Shown here: positions 43,765 to 55,138 of the stretch, one piece after another
Layout: every line of letters starts with the position of its first letter
Numbering within the stretch: the first letter of the stretch is position 1
Assembly: GCF_030142075.1 (NCBI RefSeq)
Contig: NZ_CP126241.1
Location: 1,674,001-1,738,000, forward strand
Reading direction: 5' to 3'
Source of the DNA: Arthrobacter sp. zg-Y20
GTDB lineage: Bacteria > Actinomycetota > Actinomycetes > Actinomycetales > Micrococcaceae
Length of the DNA stretch: 64,000 bases
Translations under genes and position numbers: made by a program
Notes under the pieces: generated by a model
Seen by the model: the letters and a program-made list of their open reading frames with translations, nothing else
What the model was told of the DNA's origin: nothing
Database searches by the model: none

Positions 43765-43896
43765 GCTAAGCAGCTTCCCGGGCCTCACCGGCCAGTCAGA
43801 CCAAACAAGTTACGCCGGACACCGGCGCAATATGTGAAAGGGTTTCCGCCCAGTAATGGCAGAATGGAAACCAGATTCGTTAAGAGGAGATTCAGC

Positions 43897-44190
43897 ATGA
43901 GCACAAACGCCACCGACCAGCACCTTGACGCCGGCCAGGAAAACGAAGGCGAAACCCACGCCAACATCCATGACGAGACCATTGGCCACGGCAACACCCC
44001 CGCTGCCTGGACCTGCGTCCTGATCATGATCGTGGGCGCCGCGGTTTCGTCCGTCGCCTACGTTATGGCCAGCTACATCGGCTTCTTCGCCGGCATCGCA
44101 GTTATGCTCGTAGGCCTGCTCGTGGGCTTCATCATGCGCAAGGCAGGCTACGGCGTCAACGGTTCGAAGCTGAAGAACAGCAGCCACTAA
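43897..44190 (+). CDS. Small HGxxPAAW-motif membrane protein (DUF6704)
   Basis: 97 residues with the defining HGNTPAAW motif just before the first of two membrane helices (TCVLIMIVGAAVSSVAYVMA, GFFAGIAVMLVGLLVGFIM). An acidic cytosolic N-terminus and a basic end follow the positive-inside rule. AGAGGAG lies seven bases before ATG 43897. The family is conserved between trpE and trpC in actinobacteria, with unknown function. Its stop is directly followed by the trpC GTG. Confidence 0.88.
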   Translation: MSTNATDQHLDAGQENEGETHANIHDETIGHGNTPAAWTCVLIMIVGAAVSSVAYVMASYIGFFAGIAVMLVGLLVGFIMRKAGYGVNGSKLKNSSH

Positions 44191-45030
44191 GTGAGCGTTC
44201 TCGACGTCATCATTGCCGGCGTTCGGGAGGACCTCTCCGAACGCCGGCAAAGTGTCCCGTTCGAGGAGCTCCGCGAACAGGCACTGGGCGCCCCGGCAGC
44301 ACTGGACGCGTACGCTGCCTTGGGCGGCACCGCCTCCCCGCGCAGCGAGCTGCGCGTGATTGCCGAGGTTAAGCGCAGCAGCCCCTCCAAGGGCACCCTG
44401 GCCGACATCGCCGATCCCGCCGCCCTCGCCGCAGCCTACGAGCGCGGCGGAGCGGCCGTGATCAGCGTGCTCACCGAGCAGCGCCGGTTCCGGGGATCGC
44501 TGGCAGACCTGGACGCCGTCCGCGCAGCTGTGGGCATTCCCGTGCTGCGCAAGGACTTCACCGTTGACGAATACCAGATCTGGGAAGCCCGCGCCCACGG
44601 CGCGGACCTGGTCCTGCTGATTGTCGCCGCGCTGGACGATTCCCAGCTGCGCGCCTTCCTGGATCTCACCCATGAACTGGGCATGAACGCCCTCGTGGAA
44701 ACGCACACCCCGGAGGAAGTCGACCGGGCCGTGGCACTGGGTGCCCGCCTCATCGGCATCAACGTCCGCAACCTCAAGACCCTGGACGTAGACCGTGCCG
44801 TCTTCGCCCCGCTGGCCGCCGGTATTCCGGCCGGACCCGTAGTGATTGCCGAGTCCGGTGTACGCGACGCCGCCGACGTCGAGCATTATGCCGCCAATGG
44901 AGCCAATGCCGTGTTGGTGGGCGAGGCCCTGGTGAAGCATGCCTCACCGGCCGAAACCATCGGTGAATTCACCGCGACCGGTGCCAAGGCCATTGCCGCC
45001 CGCAGTTGGCGCAGCCCCGGTGAAAGCTGA
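44191..45030 (+). CDS. trpC: Indole-3-glycerol phosphate synthase
   Basis: 279 residues. RVIAEVKRSSPSKGTLADI, VLTEQRRFRGSLADL, PVLRKDFTVDEYQIWEAR, VETHTPEEVDRAVALGARLIGINVRNLKTLDVD and VIAESGVRDAADV supply the catalytic Lys/Glu/Asn residues of this TIM barrel. It closes the indole ring in tryptophan synthesis. GTG 44191 directly abuts the preceding stop. trpF is absent, as expected where PriA serves both pathways, and trpD/trpG are elsewhere. Confidence 0.95.
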   Translation: MSVLDVIIAGVREDLSERRQSVPFEELREQALGAPAALDAYAALGGTASPRSELRVIAEVKRSSPSKGTLADIADPAALAAAYERGGAAVISVLTEQRRFRGSLADLDAVRAAVGIPVLRKDFTVDEYQIWEARAHGADLVLLIVAALDDSQLRAFLDLTHELGMNALVETHTPEEVDRAVALGARLIGINVRNLKTLDVDRAVFAPLAAGIPAGPVVIAESGVRDAADVEHYAANGANAVLVGEALVKHASPAETIGEFTATGAKAIAARSWRSPGES

Positions 45031-45099
45031 CCCATAGCACCACATCCCCTCTGCCCGGGCCGCCACGGTCCGGGCTCAAGCAGGACAGGACACCACCCA

Positions 45100-46458
45100 A
45101 TGATCGGGAAGTCGGAACAGGCACAGGCAGCCGGTGCTGCCGCAGAAACCGGAACCGGAAGCGTCACTGAGGCCTTCCTCAACGGGGGAGTTTCCTCCCT
45201 GCGCCACGCCTCCGGTCCGTACTTCGGCGAATACGGCGGCCGATGGATGCCCGAATCCCTGATTGCTGCCCTGGACGAGCTGGAAGACACCTTCGAGAAG
45301 GCCAAGGCCGATCCGGAGTTCCGCGCCCAGATCGCGGACCTGAACAAGAACTACTCCGGGCGCCCGTCCCTGCTCACCGAGGCCAAGCGCTTCTCCCAGC
45401 ACGCCGGGGGAGTGCGGATCTTCCTCAAGCGCGAAGACCTCAACCACACCGGCTCGCACAAGATCAACAACGTGCTCGGCCAGGCCCTGCTCGCCAAGCG
45501 GATGGGCAAGACCCGCGTTATTGCCGAAACCGGCGCCGGCCAGCACGGCGTGGCCAGTGCCACCGCGGCTGCCCTGCTCGGGCTGGAGTGCGTGGTCTAC
45601 ATGGGCGCGGAGGACACCCGCCGCCAGGCCCTTAACGTGGCCCGCATGGAACTGCTCGGCGCCAAGGTCATCCCCGTAACCAACGGCTCCCAGACGTTGA
45701 AGGACGCCATCAACGAAGCCCTGCGGGACTGGGTGGCCAACGTGGACAACACCCACTACCTGCTGGGCACCGCTGCCGGCGCGCACCCGTTCCCGGCCAT
45801 GGTCCGGTACTTCCACGAAGTGATCGGCGAGGAAGCCCGCGCCCAGATGCTGGAGCAGGCCGGACGCCTGCCGGACGCCGTCTGCGCCTGCATCGGCGGC
45901 GGCTCCAACGCCATCGGCATCTTCCACGGCTTCCTGGATGACCCGGAAGTGAAGATCTACGGCTTCGAGGCAGGCGGCGACGGCGTCGAAACCGGCCGGC
46001 ACGCAGCCACCATCACGCTGGGCCGCCCGGGCGTGCTGCACGGCGCCCGCTCCTACCTGATGCAGGATGAGGACGGCCAGACCACTGAGTCGCATTCCAT
46101 CTCTGCCGGCCTGGACTACCCGGGTGTGGGACCTGAGCACGCCTACCTGCACGACATTGGCCGGGTCAGCTACGAACCGATCACCGATGCCGAGGCCATG
46201 GAGGCCTTCCAGCTGCTCTGCCGCACCGAAGGCATCATCCCCGCCATCGAGTCCGCGCACGCCCTGGCCGGCGCCATCAAGGTGGGCCAGCGCCTGGCCG
46301 CCGAGGCCGGCTCCGACGGAAATGTTTCCGAGAAGATTGTGCTGGTCAACCTCTCCGGCCGCGGCGACAAGGACGTGGCCACCGCCGCCGAATGGTTCAA
46401 CCTGCTGGACAACGAGTCAGCCGAAGCCGAAATCGGCAAAGAAGGGGAACAGCTTTGA
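45100..46458 (+). CDS. trpB: Tryptophan synthase beta chain
   Basis: 452 residues, longer than usual because of a ~40-residue N-terminal extension ([20 protein letters not shown]). [30 protein letters not shown] (PLP lysine, residue 121), [17 protein letters not shown] and [10 protein letters not shown] are intact. It joins indole and serine to tryptophan. The short intergenic region upstream contains a GC hairpin (gcccgggcc/ggtccgggc). The stop overlaps the trpA TTG. Confidence 0.96.
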   Translation: MIGKSEQAQAAGAAAETGTGSVTEAFLNGGVSSLRHASGPYFGEYGGRWMPESLIAALDELEDTFEKAKADPEFRAQIADLNKNYSGRPSLLTEAKRFSQHAGGVRIFLKREDLNHTGSHKINNVLGQALLAKRMGKTRVIAETGAGQHGVASATAAALLGLECVVYMGAEDTRRQALNVARMELLGAKVIPVTNGSQTLKDAINEALRDWVANVDNTHYLLGTAAGAHPFPAMVRYFHEVIGEEARAQMLEQAGRLPDAVCACIGGGSNAIGIFHGFLDDPEVKIYGFEAGGDGVETGRHAATITLGRPGVLHGARSYLMQDEDGQTTESHSISAGLDYPGVGPEHAYLHDIGRVSYEPITDAEAMEAFQLLCRTEGIIPAIESAHALAGAIKVGQRLAAEAGSDGNVSEKIVLVNLSGRGDKDVATAAEWFNLLDNESAEAEIGKEGEQL

Positions 46459-47264
46459 GCACCGAGGTACAGCAGAGCAAGGCCGCCGCCGCAATTGACC
46501 GGGCGGCAGCTGACGGCCGCGCAGCGCTGATCGGTTACCTGCCCGCCGGCTATCCCAGCGTCCAGGAAACCATCAACGCGGGCATTGCCTTGGCCGAGAA
46601 CGGTGCCGACCTCATTGAAATCGGCATCCCGTACTCCGATCCGGTCATGGACGGGCACGTGATCCAGGCCGCGACAACCCAGGCCCTGGCCCAGGGATTC
46701 CGCGTGGCGCAGGTGTTCGACGTCGTCGCCGGCATCACCGCGGCCACCGACGCCGCCGTGCTGGTGATGACCTACTGGAACCCCGTGGTCCGGATGGGCG
46801 TGGACGAGTTCTCCCGCCGCCTGGCCGAAGCCGGGGGAGCAGGGCTCATCACACCGGACCTGGTCCCGGATGAAGCCAGCGAATGGTTCGAAGCCTCGGA
46901 CAAGTACGGACTGGACCGCGTGTTCCTCGTGGCGCCGTCCTCCACACCGGCCCGGATGAAGAGCACCGTTGCCGCCAGCCGCGGGTTTGTCTATGCGGTG
47001 TCCATCATGGGCGTCACCGGCGCCCGGGACAGTGTCAGTGACGCCGCGCAGGACGTGGTCAGCGCGGCCCGAGCCGCCGGTGCCGAACGGGTGTGCGTGG
47101 GCCTGGGTGTATCCCGCGCCGAGCATGTCCGCGAGATCGGCGCCTACGCCGACGGCGTTATTGTGGGCACGGCCCTGGTGGCCGCCCTGCGCGACGGCGG
47201 TGCCGACGCCGTCGCAGACCTGACCCGTGAGCTCAGTACCGGTACCCCGAAGGGCAACGCATGA
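46455..47264 (+). CDS. trpA: Tryptophan synthase alpha chain
   Basis: 269 residues from TTG 46455, which overlaps the trpB stop (TTGA). [40 protein letters not shown] (the catalytic Glu and Asp), [18 protein letters not shown] and [14 protein letters not shown] are canonical. It splits indole-3-glycerol phosphate to indole for TrpB. The stop overlaps the lgt ATG. Confidence 0.95.
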   Translation: MSTEVQQSKAAAAIDRAAADGRAALIGYLPAGYPSVQETINAGIALAENGADLIEIGIPYSDPVMDGHVIQAATTQALAQGFRVAQVFDVVAGITAATDAAVLVMTYWNPVVRMGVDEFSRRLAEAGGAGLITPDLVPDEASEWFEASDKYGLDRVFLVAPSSTPARMKSTVAASRGFVYAVSIMGVTGARDSVSDAAQDVVSAARAAGAERVCVGLGVSRAEHVREIGAYADGVIVGTALVAALRDGGADAVADLTRELSTGTPKGNA

Positions 47265-48295
47265 ACCCGATCCTGGTGCCCGCGGGCATCCCCAGCCCTT
47301 CGGCCGAATTCGCCAGCTTCTCCCTGGGGCCGCTGACCATCCACGCCTACGCCCTGTGCATCCTCGCCGGCATCGTGTTGGCGCTGTGGCTTACTTCCCG
47401 GCGCTGGAAGGACCGCGGCCTGCCCGCGGACGCCGTCTGGGACATTTCCATCTGGGCCATTCCCTTCGGCATCATCGGCGGCCGGCTCTACCATGTCATC
47501 TCTTCCCCGGACGCCTACTTCGGCGCCGACGGCGACCTGGCCCTGATCCCGCAGATCTGGCGGGGCGGGCTGGGCATCTGGGGTGCCGTGGCGCTGGGGG
47601 CCGTGGGCGCCTGGATCGGCTGCCGCCGGGCCGGGATCAAGCTCTCCACCTTCGCCGACGTCGGCGCGCCGGGCCTGCTGCTGGCGCAGGCGGTGGGCCG
47701 CTGGGGCAACTGGTTCAACCAGGAACTCTTCGGCTCCGAAACCGACCTGCCCTGGGGCCTGGAAATCGACCCGGACAACGCCAACTTCCCTGCGGACGCA
47801 GCACCGGGAACCCTGTTCCACCCGACCTTCCTTTATGAGTCGCTGTGGAACCTGGCCGGAGTAGCCCTGCTGCTGGTTTTGGACCGCCGGTTCAAGCTGC
47901 GCGGGGGCCGCCTCTTCTGGCTCTACGTTGCGTTCTACACCGTGGGCCGGCTGTGGATTGAGCTGCTGCGCATTGACGACGCCGAAATGATCACGATTCT
48001 CGGCGTCACACAACGGCTCAATGTTTGGACCAGCCTGCTGCTGCTGATTGCTGCACTGGCAATGTTCGTTTACCTGACTTTCAAGGCCCGCAAGGGCAAG
48101 GAAGGCTCGCTTTACCTGCCCGGGCACGAGCCTTCCCCGGAAACCGAAAGTGCCGCGGCGGATAACAAGAAAGAAACAGAAGGCCGCAATGCGGATTCGG
48201 CGTCATCGGATGCCCCGGCGCGTGCTAATCTCGCAGAGACAAAAACCGAGGAGCCCCTTCCTCACCGGTCCAAGGACAACGGACCTTCCGCCTGA
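47261..48295 (+). CDS. lgt: Prolipoprotein diacylglyceryl transferase
   Basis: 344 residues, seven membrane helices. GPLTIHAYALCILAGIVLAL, PFGIIGGRLYHVI, WRGGLGIWGAVALG (the HGGL-like region), AVGRWGNWFNQELFG (Lgt signature with Arg, Asn and Glu) and HPTFLYESLWN are conserved. It transfers diacylglycerol to the lipobox cysteine of prolipoproteins such as the substrate-binding protein in this window. The last ~60 residues are a charged, disordered tail. Coupled to trpA by ATGA, a common actinobacterial order. Confidence 0.94.
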   Translation: MNPILVPAGIPSPSAEFASFSLGPLTIHAYALCILAGIVLALWLTSRRWKDRGLPADAVWDISIWAIPFGIIGGRLYHVISSPDAYFGADGDLALIPQIWRGGLGIWGAVALGAVGAWIGCRRAGIKLSTFADVGAPGLLLAQAVGRWGNWFNQELFGSETDLPWGLEIDPDNANFPADAAPGTLFHPTFLYESLWNLAGVALLLVLDRRFKLRGGRLFWLYVAFYTVGRLWIELLRIDDAEMITILGVTQRLNVWTSLLLLIAALAMFVYLTFKARKGKEGSLYLPGHEPSPETESAAADNKKETEGRNADSASSDAPARANLAETKTEEPLPHRSKDNGPSA

Positions 48296-48562
48296 GAATC
48301 CCGGGTTACCCTCCCGGTACTGCAGGCGGTAAGCCACATGGACGTGGCGCCACACGGCTGCAGCACCGGGAGACCCATCCGGAAAAGCGCCGGCATGCGG
48401 TACCCCCGACTCCCAGCGAAACCGGAGCAATTTCCGGGTTCGCGGGGCAGTAGCGAGCCGTAGACTCTATAAACGCCGCGGAGCGTCCCCTCAGTGGATT
48501 CCGCCGTGGGGCCAGCGCTGTCCCCTCCCGACGCTCTAATAAGGGGGAAGGACTCACTTCTT

Positions 48563-51500
48563 ATGACTGATTCCCTGTTTGGTTTTTCCGGCTCCGGTTC
48601 TGCCGAATCCGTTGTCTCACCCTTCACCCGGTTTGCCGCGCTCCCCGGGGACGCCGGGCTGTACCGCGCCGGCAACGAAAAGGACGCCTGCGGCCTGGCG
48701 GTTATCGCCACCCTGCGCGGTGAGCCCACGCACGGGATTGTCGACGCCGCCCTCACCGCCCTGCGCAACCTCGAACACCGCGGCGCCGTGGGCGCCGATG
48801 AAGGCACCGGCGACGGCGCCGGACTGCTGACCCAGGTTCCCGACGAGTTCTTCCGTGCCGTGGTGGACTTCGAGCTGCCCGCCGCGGGCGGCTACGCCGT
48901 CGGCACCGCCTTCCTGCCCACCGAAGACCGCGAGCAGGACACTGCCCGCGCCGGCGTGGAAGCCATTGCCGAGTCCGAGGGCCTGCAGGTGCTGGGATGG
49001 CGCGAGGTACCCATTGCCGCGGACCTGGTGGGCGCCATGTCCCGGGCCTGCATGCCGTACTTTGTCCAGGTCTTCCTGGCACCCGCCGAGGGGACGGGGG
49101 CTTCGGACCTGGATGCCCGCGCCTTCCGCGTGCGCAAGCGTGCGCAGAACAAGTTCGGCGTGTACTTCCCTTCGCTGTCCTCTCGGACCATGGTCTACAA
49201 GGGCATGGTCACCACCGCGCAGCTGGAACCCTTCTTCCCGGACCTCTCCGACCCGCGCTTCAAGACGAAGCTGGGCATTGTCCACTCCCGCTTCTCCACC
49301 AACACCTTCCCGTCCTGGCCGCTGGCCCAGCCGTTCCGCACCATTGCCCACAACGGGGAAATCAACACCGTCAAGGGCAACCGCAACTGGATGCGGGCCC
49401 GGCAGTCGCAGATGAAGAACCCGCTGCTGGGGGAGACCCCCGAAGAGCTGTTCCCCATCTGCACCCCCGGCGCGTCCGACTCCGCGTCCTTCGACGAGGT
49501 GGCCGAACTGCTGATGCTCTCCGGCCGGCCCATCACGCACGCGATCATGATGATGATCCCCGAGGCCTGGGAAAACCACGCCACCATGGATCCGGCCCGC
49601 CGCGCCTTCTACCAGTACCACTCCATGCTCATGGAACCGTGGGACGGCCCCGCGGCAGTGTCCTTCACCGACGGCACGCAGGTGGGCGCGGTACTGGACC
49701 GCAACGGCCTGCGTCCGGCCCGCTACTGGGTCACTGATGACGGCCTGGTGGTCCTGGCCTCCGAGGTGGGCGTGGTGGACATTGATCCGGCCAAGGTGGT
49801 CCGCAAGGGCCGCGTCTCCCCGGGCAAAATGTTCCTGGTGGACACCGCCGAGGGCCGGCTGATCGAGGACGAGGAAATCAAGTCCGAAATCGCCGCCGCC
49901 AACCCGTGGGCGGAATGGGTCCGCGAGAACCAGGTCCGGCTGGAGGAACTGCCCGAACGTGAGCACGTGCTGCACACCAAGGCCTCGATCAACCGCCGTC
50001 AGCGGACCTTCGGCTACACCCAGGAGGAACTGCGGATCCTGCTGGGCCCGATGGCCCGCACCGGCGCCGAACCGCTGGGTGCCATGGGTTCCGACACCCC
50101 CATTGCGGTGCTCTCCAAGCGGCCCCGGCTGCTCTTCGACTACTTTGTGCAGTCCTTTGCCCAGGTGACCAACCCGCCGCTGGACGCCATCCGCGAGGAA
50201 CTGGTCACCTCCATGCAGGCATCCATCGGCCCCAACGGCAACCTGCTGTCCCTGAAGCAGGTGAAGACCAGCCAGATCGCGCTGAAGTTCCCGGTCATCA
50301 ACAATGACGAGCTCGCCAAGATCGCCAACCAGACCGATGACGACGGCGACCGGATCGCCTTGAAGGTCCGCGGGCTCTACCGGCCCGAAGGCGGCGAAGC
50401 CGAACTGCGGGCCCGGCTGCGCGAAATCAGCGAAAAGGTCTCCGGGGCGATCAACCGCGGGGTGCAGTACATTGTGCTGTCCGACCGCGACTCCAACGCC
50501 CAATGGGCGCCCATCCCGTCCCTGCTGCTGCTCTCCGCCGTGCACCACCACCTGCTCAAGAGCGCCAACCGCACCAAGATTTCCCTGCTGGTCGAAGCCG
50601 GCGACGTCCGCGAGGTCCACCACGTGGCCGCGCTCATCGGCTACGGCGCCTCTGCGGTGAACCCGTACCTGGCCATGGAAAGCTGCGAGGAACTGGTCCG
50701 CAACGGCGACATCACCGGTGTCACCCCGGACGAGGCGGTCACCAACCTCATCAAGGGCCTGGGCAAGGGCGTCCTGAAGATCATGTCCAAAATGGGCATT
50801 TCCACCGTCGCTTCCTACTGCGGTGCCCAGACCTTCGAAGCCCTGGGCCTGGGACAGGAACTCGTGGACGAGTTCTTCCACGGCACCCAAACCCAGCTAG
50901 GCGGCGTCGGCCTGGACGTCATTGCCGCCGAAACCGCCGCACGGCACGCCGACGCCTACCCCAGCGACGGCGTGGAGGAACCGCACCGCGCCCTGGACAA
51001 CGGCGGGGAATACCAGTGGCGCCGGGAAGGCCCGCCGCACCTGTTCAACCCCGAAACCGTCTTCCGCCTCCAGCACGCCACCCGGGAACGCCGCTACGAC
51101 GTGTTCAAGGCGTACACCAGCGGCGTCAACGACCAGTCGAAGAACCTGATGACCCTGCGCGGGCTGCTGGACTTCCGGCTTGGGGACCGGCCGGCCGTGC
51201 CGCTGGACGAGGTGGAGCCCGTCTCCAGCATCGTTCGGCGTTTCTCCACGGGCGCCATGAGCTACGGGTCCATTTCCCAGGAAGCCCATGAAACCCTCGC
51301 CATTGCGATGAACCGGCTGGGCGCCAAATCCAACACCGGCGAGGGCGGGGAAGACCCGGAACGCCTGCTGGATCCCGAGCGCAACTCGGCCATCAAACAG
51401 GTTGCCTCCGGCCGCTTCGGCGTCACCAGCCTGTACCTGACCAACGCACAGGACATCCAGATCAAGATGGCCCAGGGCGCCAAGCCCGGCGAGGGCGGCC

Positions 51501-53167
51501 AGCTGATGGCGCAGAAGGTCTACCCGTGGGTGGCCCGCACCCGGCACTCCACACCCGGCGTCGGCCTGATCTCCCCGCCGCCGCACCACGACATCTACTC
51601 CATCGAGGACCTCGCGCAGCTGATCTATGACCTGAAGCGGTCCAACCCCAGTGCCCGGGTGCACGTAAAGCTGGTTTCCGAAGCCGGCATCGGCACCGTG
51701 GCGGCCGGCGTGACCAAGGCCAAGGCCGACGTCGTACTGGTTTCCGGGCACGACGGCGGCACCGGCGCCTCGCCGCTGAACTCCCTCAAGCACGCCGGCG
51801 CCCCCTGGGAACTCGGCCTGGCCGAAACCCAGCAGACCCTGATGCTCAACGGGCTGCGGGACCGCGTGGTGGTGCAGGTGGACGGGCAGCTGAAGACCGG
51901 ACGCGACGTCGTTATTGCCGCACTGCTGGGCGGCGAGGAATTCGGCTTCGCCACCGCCCCGCTGGTGGTTTCCGGCTGCATCATGATGCGCGTATGCCAC
52001 CTGGACACCTGCCCCGTGGGCGTAGCCACGCAGAACCCCGAACTGCGCAGCCGCTTCACCGGCAAGCCCGAGTTTGTGGTGAACTTCTTCGAGTTCATTG
52101 CCGAGGAAATCCGCGAAATCCTCGCCGAACTGGGCTTCCGCAGCCTGGAGGAGGCCATTGGCCGCACCGAGCTGCTGGACACCGCGGCAGCCATCGACCA
52201 CTGGAAGGCCGACGGACTGGACCTGGAACCGATCCTGCGCGGCCCGGAAGTGGATCCGGGGGCGCCGCTGCGCAACATGGTCCCGCAGAACCACGAACTG
52301 GACCTGCACTTCGACAACAAGCTGATCGAAATGAGCGCCGACGCCCTGAAGAACCGGGCGCCGGTGCGGATTGCGCTGGACGTGGTGAACACGGACCGTT
52401 CGGTGGGCACCATGCTCGGGCACACCGTCACCAAGACCTTCGGTACGGAAACCCTGGCGAGGGACACCATCGACGTAACCCTGACCGGGCAGGCCGGACA
52501 GTCCCTGGGCGCGTTCCTGCCGGCCGGGATCACCCTGCGCCTGCTGGGCGATTCCAATGACTATGTGGGCAAGGGCCTCTCCGGCGGGCGGATCATTGTC
52601 CGCCCCGAGCGGGGCAACGTGTTTGCCGCGGAGCGCAACGTGATTGCCGGCAACGTGATCGGCTACGGTGCCACCAGCGGCGAAATGTTCCTCAGCGGAC
52701 AGGTGGGCGAACGCTTTATGGTCCGCAACTCCGGGGCCACCGCCGTCGTCGAAGGCATTGGCGACCACGGTTGCGAATACATGACCGGCGGCCAGACCCT
52801 CATCCTGGGCCCGACCGGCCGGAACTTCGGTGCCGGCATGTCCGGCGGCACCGCCTTTGTGGTGGACCTGGACCCGGCGCGCGTGAACAAGGAGTCGCTG
52901 GAACGCGGCGAGCTGCGGCTCGAAGCTCCGGACGCCGAAGACATCGACATTGTCCGGGCACTGCTGATCCGCCACCTGGAGGAGACCGGGTCCGATCTGG
53001 CCCGGAAACTGCTGGAGAACTTCGAGGACACGGTGTCCCGCATAACCAAGGTGCTGCCGCGTGACTACGCAGCAGTGCTCAGTGCCCGCGCCTCCGCCGC
53101 CGAAGCGGGACTCGATCCCGACGGCGCCGAGGCCTGGACTCAGATTTTGGAGGTTACCGGTGGCTGA
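48563..53167 (+). CDS. gltB: Glutamate synthase large subunit
   Basis: 1534 residues. Cys43 in [13 protein letters not shown] becomes the N-terminal nucleophile of the glutaminase domain after removal of a ~42-residue propeptide. [20 protein letters not shown] and [14 protein letters not shown] follow. The FMN domain has [20 protein letters not shown] and [18 protein letters not shown], and the 3Fe-4S cluster cysteines lie in [19 protein letters not shown]. The end is the GXXGXXXG beta-helix ([22 protein letters not shown]). It makes two glutamates from glutamine and 2-oxoglutarate. The 267 bases upstream (48296-48562) show no gene; GGGGGAAGGA precedes ATG 48563. Confidence 0.97.
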   Translation: MTDSLFGFSGSGSAESVVSPFTRFAALPGDAGLYRAGNEKDACGLAVIATLRGEPTHGIVDAALTALRNLEHRGAVGADEGTGDGAGLLTQVPDEFFRAVVDFELPAAGGYAVGTAFLPTEDREQDTARAGVEAIAESEGLQVLGWREVPIAADLVGAMSRACMPYFVQVFLAPAEGTGASDLDARAFRVRKRAQNKFGVYFPSLSSRTMVYKGMVTTAQLEPFFPDLSDPRFKTKLGIVHSRFSTNTFPSWPLAQPFRTIAHNGEINTVKGNRNWMRARQSQMKNPLLGETPEELFPICTPGASDSASFDEVAELLMLSGRPITHAIMMMIPEAWENHATMDPARRAFYQYHSMLMEPWDGPAAVSFTDGTQVGAVLDRNGLRPARYWVTDDGLVVLASEVGVVDIDPAKVVRKGRVSPGKMFLVDTAEGRLIEDEEIKSEIAAANPWAEWVRENQVRLEELPEREHVLHTKASINRRQRTFGYTQEELRILLGPMARTGAEPLGAMGSDTPIAVLSKRPRLLFDYFVQSFAQVTNPPLDAIREELVTSMQASIGPNGNLLSLKQVKTSQIALKFPVINNDELAKIANQTDDDGDRIALKVRGLYRPEGGEAELRARLREISEKVSGAINRGVQYIVLSDRDSNAQWAPIPSLLLLSAVHHHLLKSANRTKISLLVEAGDVREVHHVAALIGYGASAVNPYLAMESCEELVRNGDITGVTPDEAVTNLIKGLGKGVLKIMSKMGISTVASYCGAQTFEALGLGQELVDEFFHGTQTQLGGVGLDVIAAETAARHADAYPSDGVEEPHRALDNGGEYQWRREGPPHLFNPETVFRLQHATRERRYDVFKAYTSGVNDQSKNLMTLRGLLDFRLGDRPAVPLDEVEPVSSIVRRFSTGAMSYGSISQEAHETLAIAMNRLGAKSNTGEGGEDPERLLDPERNSAIKQVASGRFGVTSLYLTNAQDIQIKMAQGAKPGEGGQLMAQKVYPWVARTRHSTPGVGLISPPPHHDIYSIEDLAQLIYDLKRSNPSARVHVKLVSEAGIGTVAAGVTKAKADVVLVSGHDGGTGASPLNSLKHAGAPWELGLAETQQTLMLNGLRDRVVVQVDGQLKTGRDVVIAALLGGEEFGFATAPLVVSGCIMMRVCHLDTCPVGVATQNPELRSRFTGKPEFVVNFFEFIAEEIREILAELGFRSLEEAIGRTELLDTAAAIDHWKADGLDLEPILRGPEVDPGAPLRNMVPQNHELDLHFDNKLIEMSADALKNRAPVRIALDVVNTDRSVGTMLGHTVTKTFGTETLARDTIDVTLTGQAGQSLGAFLPAGITLRLLGDSNDYVGKGLSGGRIIVRPERGNVFAAERNVIAGNVIGYGATSGEMFLSGQVGERFMVRNSGATAVVEGIGDHGCEYMTGGQTLILGPTGRNFGAGMSGGTAFVVDLDPARVNKESLERGELRLEAPDAEDIDIVRALLIRHLEETGSDLARKLLENFEDTVSRITKVLPRDYAAVLSARASAAEAGLDPDGAEAWTQILEVTGG

Positions 53168-54617
53168 CCCACGCGGATTCTTGAAGGTACGCGATCGCGT
53201 TACCCAGCCCCGGCGCCCCGTGCCGGTGCGGATCATGGACTACAAGGAAGTCTATGAGGCGCAGGAAAAGGGTGTGCTGCGGGCCCAGGCCGGGCGCTGC
53301 ATGGACTGCGGCATTCCGTTCTGCCACCAGGGCTGCCCGCTGGGCAACCTCATCCCGGAATGGAATGACCTGATGTGGCGGGACAAGGGCGCCGAGGCCA
53401 TTGAACGGCTCCACGCGACCAACAACTTCCCGGAGTTCACCGGACGGTTGTGCCCGGCACCATGCGAGGCGTCCTGCGTGCTCGGCATCAACCAGCCGGC
53501 GGTCACCATCAAGCAGGTGGAAGTCTCTATTATCGACGAAGCCTGGGGCGAGGGGTGGGTGACCCCGCACCCGCCGGAGCGGTTGACGGACCGTACCATC
53601 GCCGTCGTTGGTTCCGGTCCCGCCGGGCTGGCCGCCGCGCAGCAGCTGACCCGCGCCGGGCACACCGTGGCCGTGTACGAGCGCGATGACCGGATTGGCG
53701 GGTTGCTGCGCTACGGCATCCCGGACTTCAAGATGGAGAAAATCCAGGTGGACCGCCGCCTGGAGCAGATGCGCGCCGAAGGCACCCGGTTCCGCACCGG
53801 CGTCGAAGTAGGCAAGGACATCAGCTGGGAGCAGCTGCGCCGCCGCTACGACGCCGTGGTTATTGCCACCGGTGCCACCGTACCGCGGGACCTGCCCATC
53901 CCCGGGCGGGAACTGTCCGGCGTACATTTCGCCATGGACTACCTGGTGCAGTCCAACAAGGCCGTGGCCGGGGACAAGGTGAAGAACCAGATTGATGCCC
54001 GCGGCAAGCACGTGGTGATCCTGGGCGGCGGCGATACCGGTGCGGACTGCCTCGGCACCGCCCACCGGCAGCAGGCCGCCTCGGTAACCACCCTGGCGAT
54101 CGGCCAGCAGCCGCCGGCGGAGCGGGCCGCACACCAGCCGTGGCCGCTGTTCCCCACGCTGTTCGAGATGGCCAGTGCCCACGAAGAAGGCGGCGAACGC
54201 ACCTACCTGGCGTCCACCGTGGAGTTTGTGGGGGAGAGCGGGAAACTGACCGGGGTGAAGGTGGCTGAAACCGAGTTTGTGGACGGCCGGCGCGTGCCCA
54301 AGGCGGGCACCGAACGGGTCATTCCCGCGGACCTGCTGTTCCTGTCCCTGGGCTTCACCGGGCCGGAGCCGGCCGGACTGGCCGAGCAGGTCTCCGCGGA
54401 ATTTGATGACCGAGGCAACGTGGTCCGCGACGGCTACTACATGACCGGCACCCCCGGAGTCTTTGCCGCCGGCGACGCCGGACGCGGGCAGTCCCTGATT
54501 GTATGGGCCATCGCCGAGGGGCGTGCCGCAGCGGCCGCCGTCGACCAGTGGCTGATGGGCAGCACCCGGCTGCCGGCACCCGTGGCACCCACCGACCGGG
54601 CGATCACCGTGTTGTAG
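53160..54617 (+). CDS. gltD: Glutamate synthase small subunit
   Basis: 485 residues. The N-terminal iron-sulfur region has [17 protein letters not shown] and [12 protein letters not shown]. The FAD site is [15 protein letters not shown], the NADPH site [17 protein letters not shown] and the final FAD contact [19 protein letters not shown]. It passes electrons from NADPH to the GltB subunit. GTG 53160 lies eight bases inside gltB, so translation is coupled. Confidence 0.96.
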   Translation: MADPRGFLKVRDRVTQPRRPVPVRIMDYKEVYEAQEKGVLRAQAGRCMDCGIPFCHQGCPLGNLIPEWNDLMWRDKGAEAIERLHATNNFPEFTGRLCPAPCEASCVLGINQPAVTIKQVEVSIIDEAWGEGWVTPHPPERLTDRTIAVVGSGPAGLAAAQQLTRAGHTVAVYERDDRIGGLLRYGIPDFKMEKIQVDRRLEQMRAEGTRFRTGVEVGKDISWEQLRRRYDAVVIATGATVPRDLPIPGRELSGVHFAMDYLVQSNKAVAGDKVKNQIDARGKHVVILGGGDTGADCLGTAHRQQAASVTTLAIGQQPPAERAAHQPWPLFPTLFEMASAHEEGGERTYLASTVEFVGESGKLTGVKVAETEFVDGRRVPKAGTERVIPADLLFLSLGFTGPEPAGLAEQVSAEFDDRGNVVRDGYYMTGTPGVFAAGDAGRGQSLIVWAIAEGRAAAAAVDQWLMGSTRLPAPVAPTDRAITVL

Positions 54618-54626
54618 GACTTCCTT

Positions 54627-54672
54627 GGATACGCAGCAGGCGCCGGCACAGTCCGGCGCCTGCTGCGTATCC
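54627..54672 (+). terminator. Perfect 20-bp hairpin after gltD
   Basis: GGATACGCAGCAGGCGCCGG (54627-54646), six-base loop, exact complement at 54653-54672. No T-run follows, as is common for actinobacterial terminators. Confidence 0.6.
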
Positions 54673-54728
54673 GGTGCACGCTCCGAACAGCCGGCGAAAA
54701 CCCTCCGGACAACCCCTTGCCACCTCGC

Positions 54729-54766
54729 TACTCAGTGTTACTATTTAGTGGTACTCAGTAAGACTA
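54729..54766. promoter_or_regulatory. Putative PadR operator: direct repeats TACTCAGT-N4-ACTA
   Basis: TACTCAGTGTTACTA (54729-54743) and TACTCAGTAAGACTA (54752-54766) start 23 bases apart in an AT-rich patch just before the PadR gene. Such placement is expected for autorepression of this four-gene module. Confidence 0.5.
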
Positions 54767-54785
54767 GATAGTGAGGGGGCAGCCG

Positions 54786-55136
54786 GTGGCGAAGCAGATG
54801 ACCGAGATGCTCAAGGGCACGCTCGAGGGCATTGTCCTGGCGATCCTTGCGCTGAAACCCGCCTACGGATACGAGATCACGGCCCGGCTGCGCGAAGCGG
54901 GGTTCTCCGACATTGCAGAGGGCACCGTTTATGCGCTCCTGATCCGGATTGAAAAACGCGGACTGGTCGACGTTGAGAAGATCCCCTCGGAGAAGGGGCC
55001 GCCGCGCAAGGTCTACAGCTTGAATCTGCGGGGCTCCGAGTACCTCGCAGAATTCTGGAGCAGCTGGAGTTTCCTCGAGGAACACCTGGGCCGGCTCCGC
55101 CAGCTCGTTGAAAACCCGCCTCAAGAAGGAGCATAA
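54786..55136 (+). CDS. PadR-family transcriptional repressor
   Basis: 116 residues. MLKGTLEGIVLAILALKPAYGYEITARLREAG, EGTVYALLIRIEKRGLVDVEK and GPPRKVYSLN are the winged helix of PadR proteins, with a short C-terminal dimerisation helix. GAGGGGG lies six bases before GTG 54786; GTG 54771 is an alternative. It probably represses its own operon with DUF1048 and ABC exporter genes, and responds to a toxic compound. Confidence 0.88.
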   Translation: MAKQMTEMLKGTLEGIVLAILALKPAYGYEITARLREAGFSDIAEGTVYALLIRIEKRGLVDVEKIPSEKGPPRKVYSLNLRGSEYLAEFWSSWSFLEEHLGRLRQLVENPPQEGA

Positions 55137-55138
55137 CC

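Noticed and set aside
45031-45099. Tryptophan attenuator before trpB
   Set aside because: There is a GC hairpin, but no short frame with consecutive Trp codons and no alternative pairing that would make an attenuator.
48296-48562. Possible riboswitch or attenuator in the 267-base gap before gltB
   Set aside because: Several GC-rich helices can be drawn but none matches a known glutamine or other riboswitch core by eye. A covariance-model search would be needed.
48617-53236. Two long minus-strand frames (757 and 779 codons) opposite gltB
   Set aside because: They mirror gltB, whose cluster cysteines and Ntn nucleophile are intact; no ribosome-binding sites or recognisable motifs exist on the minus strand.
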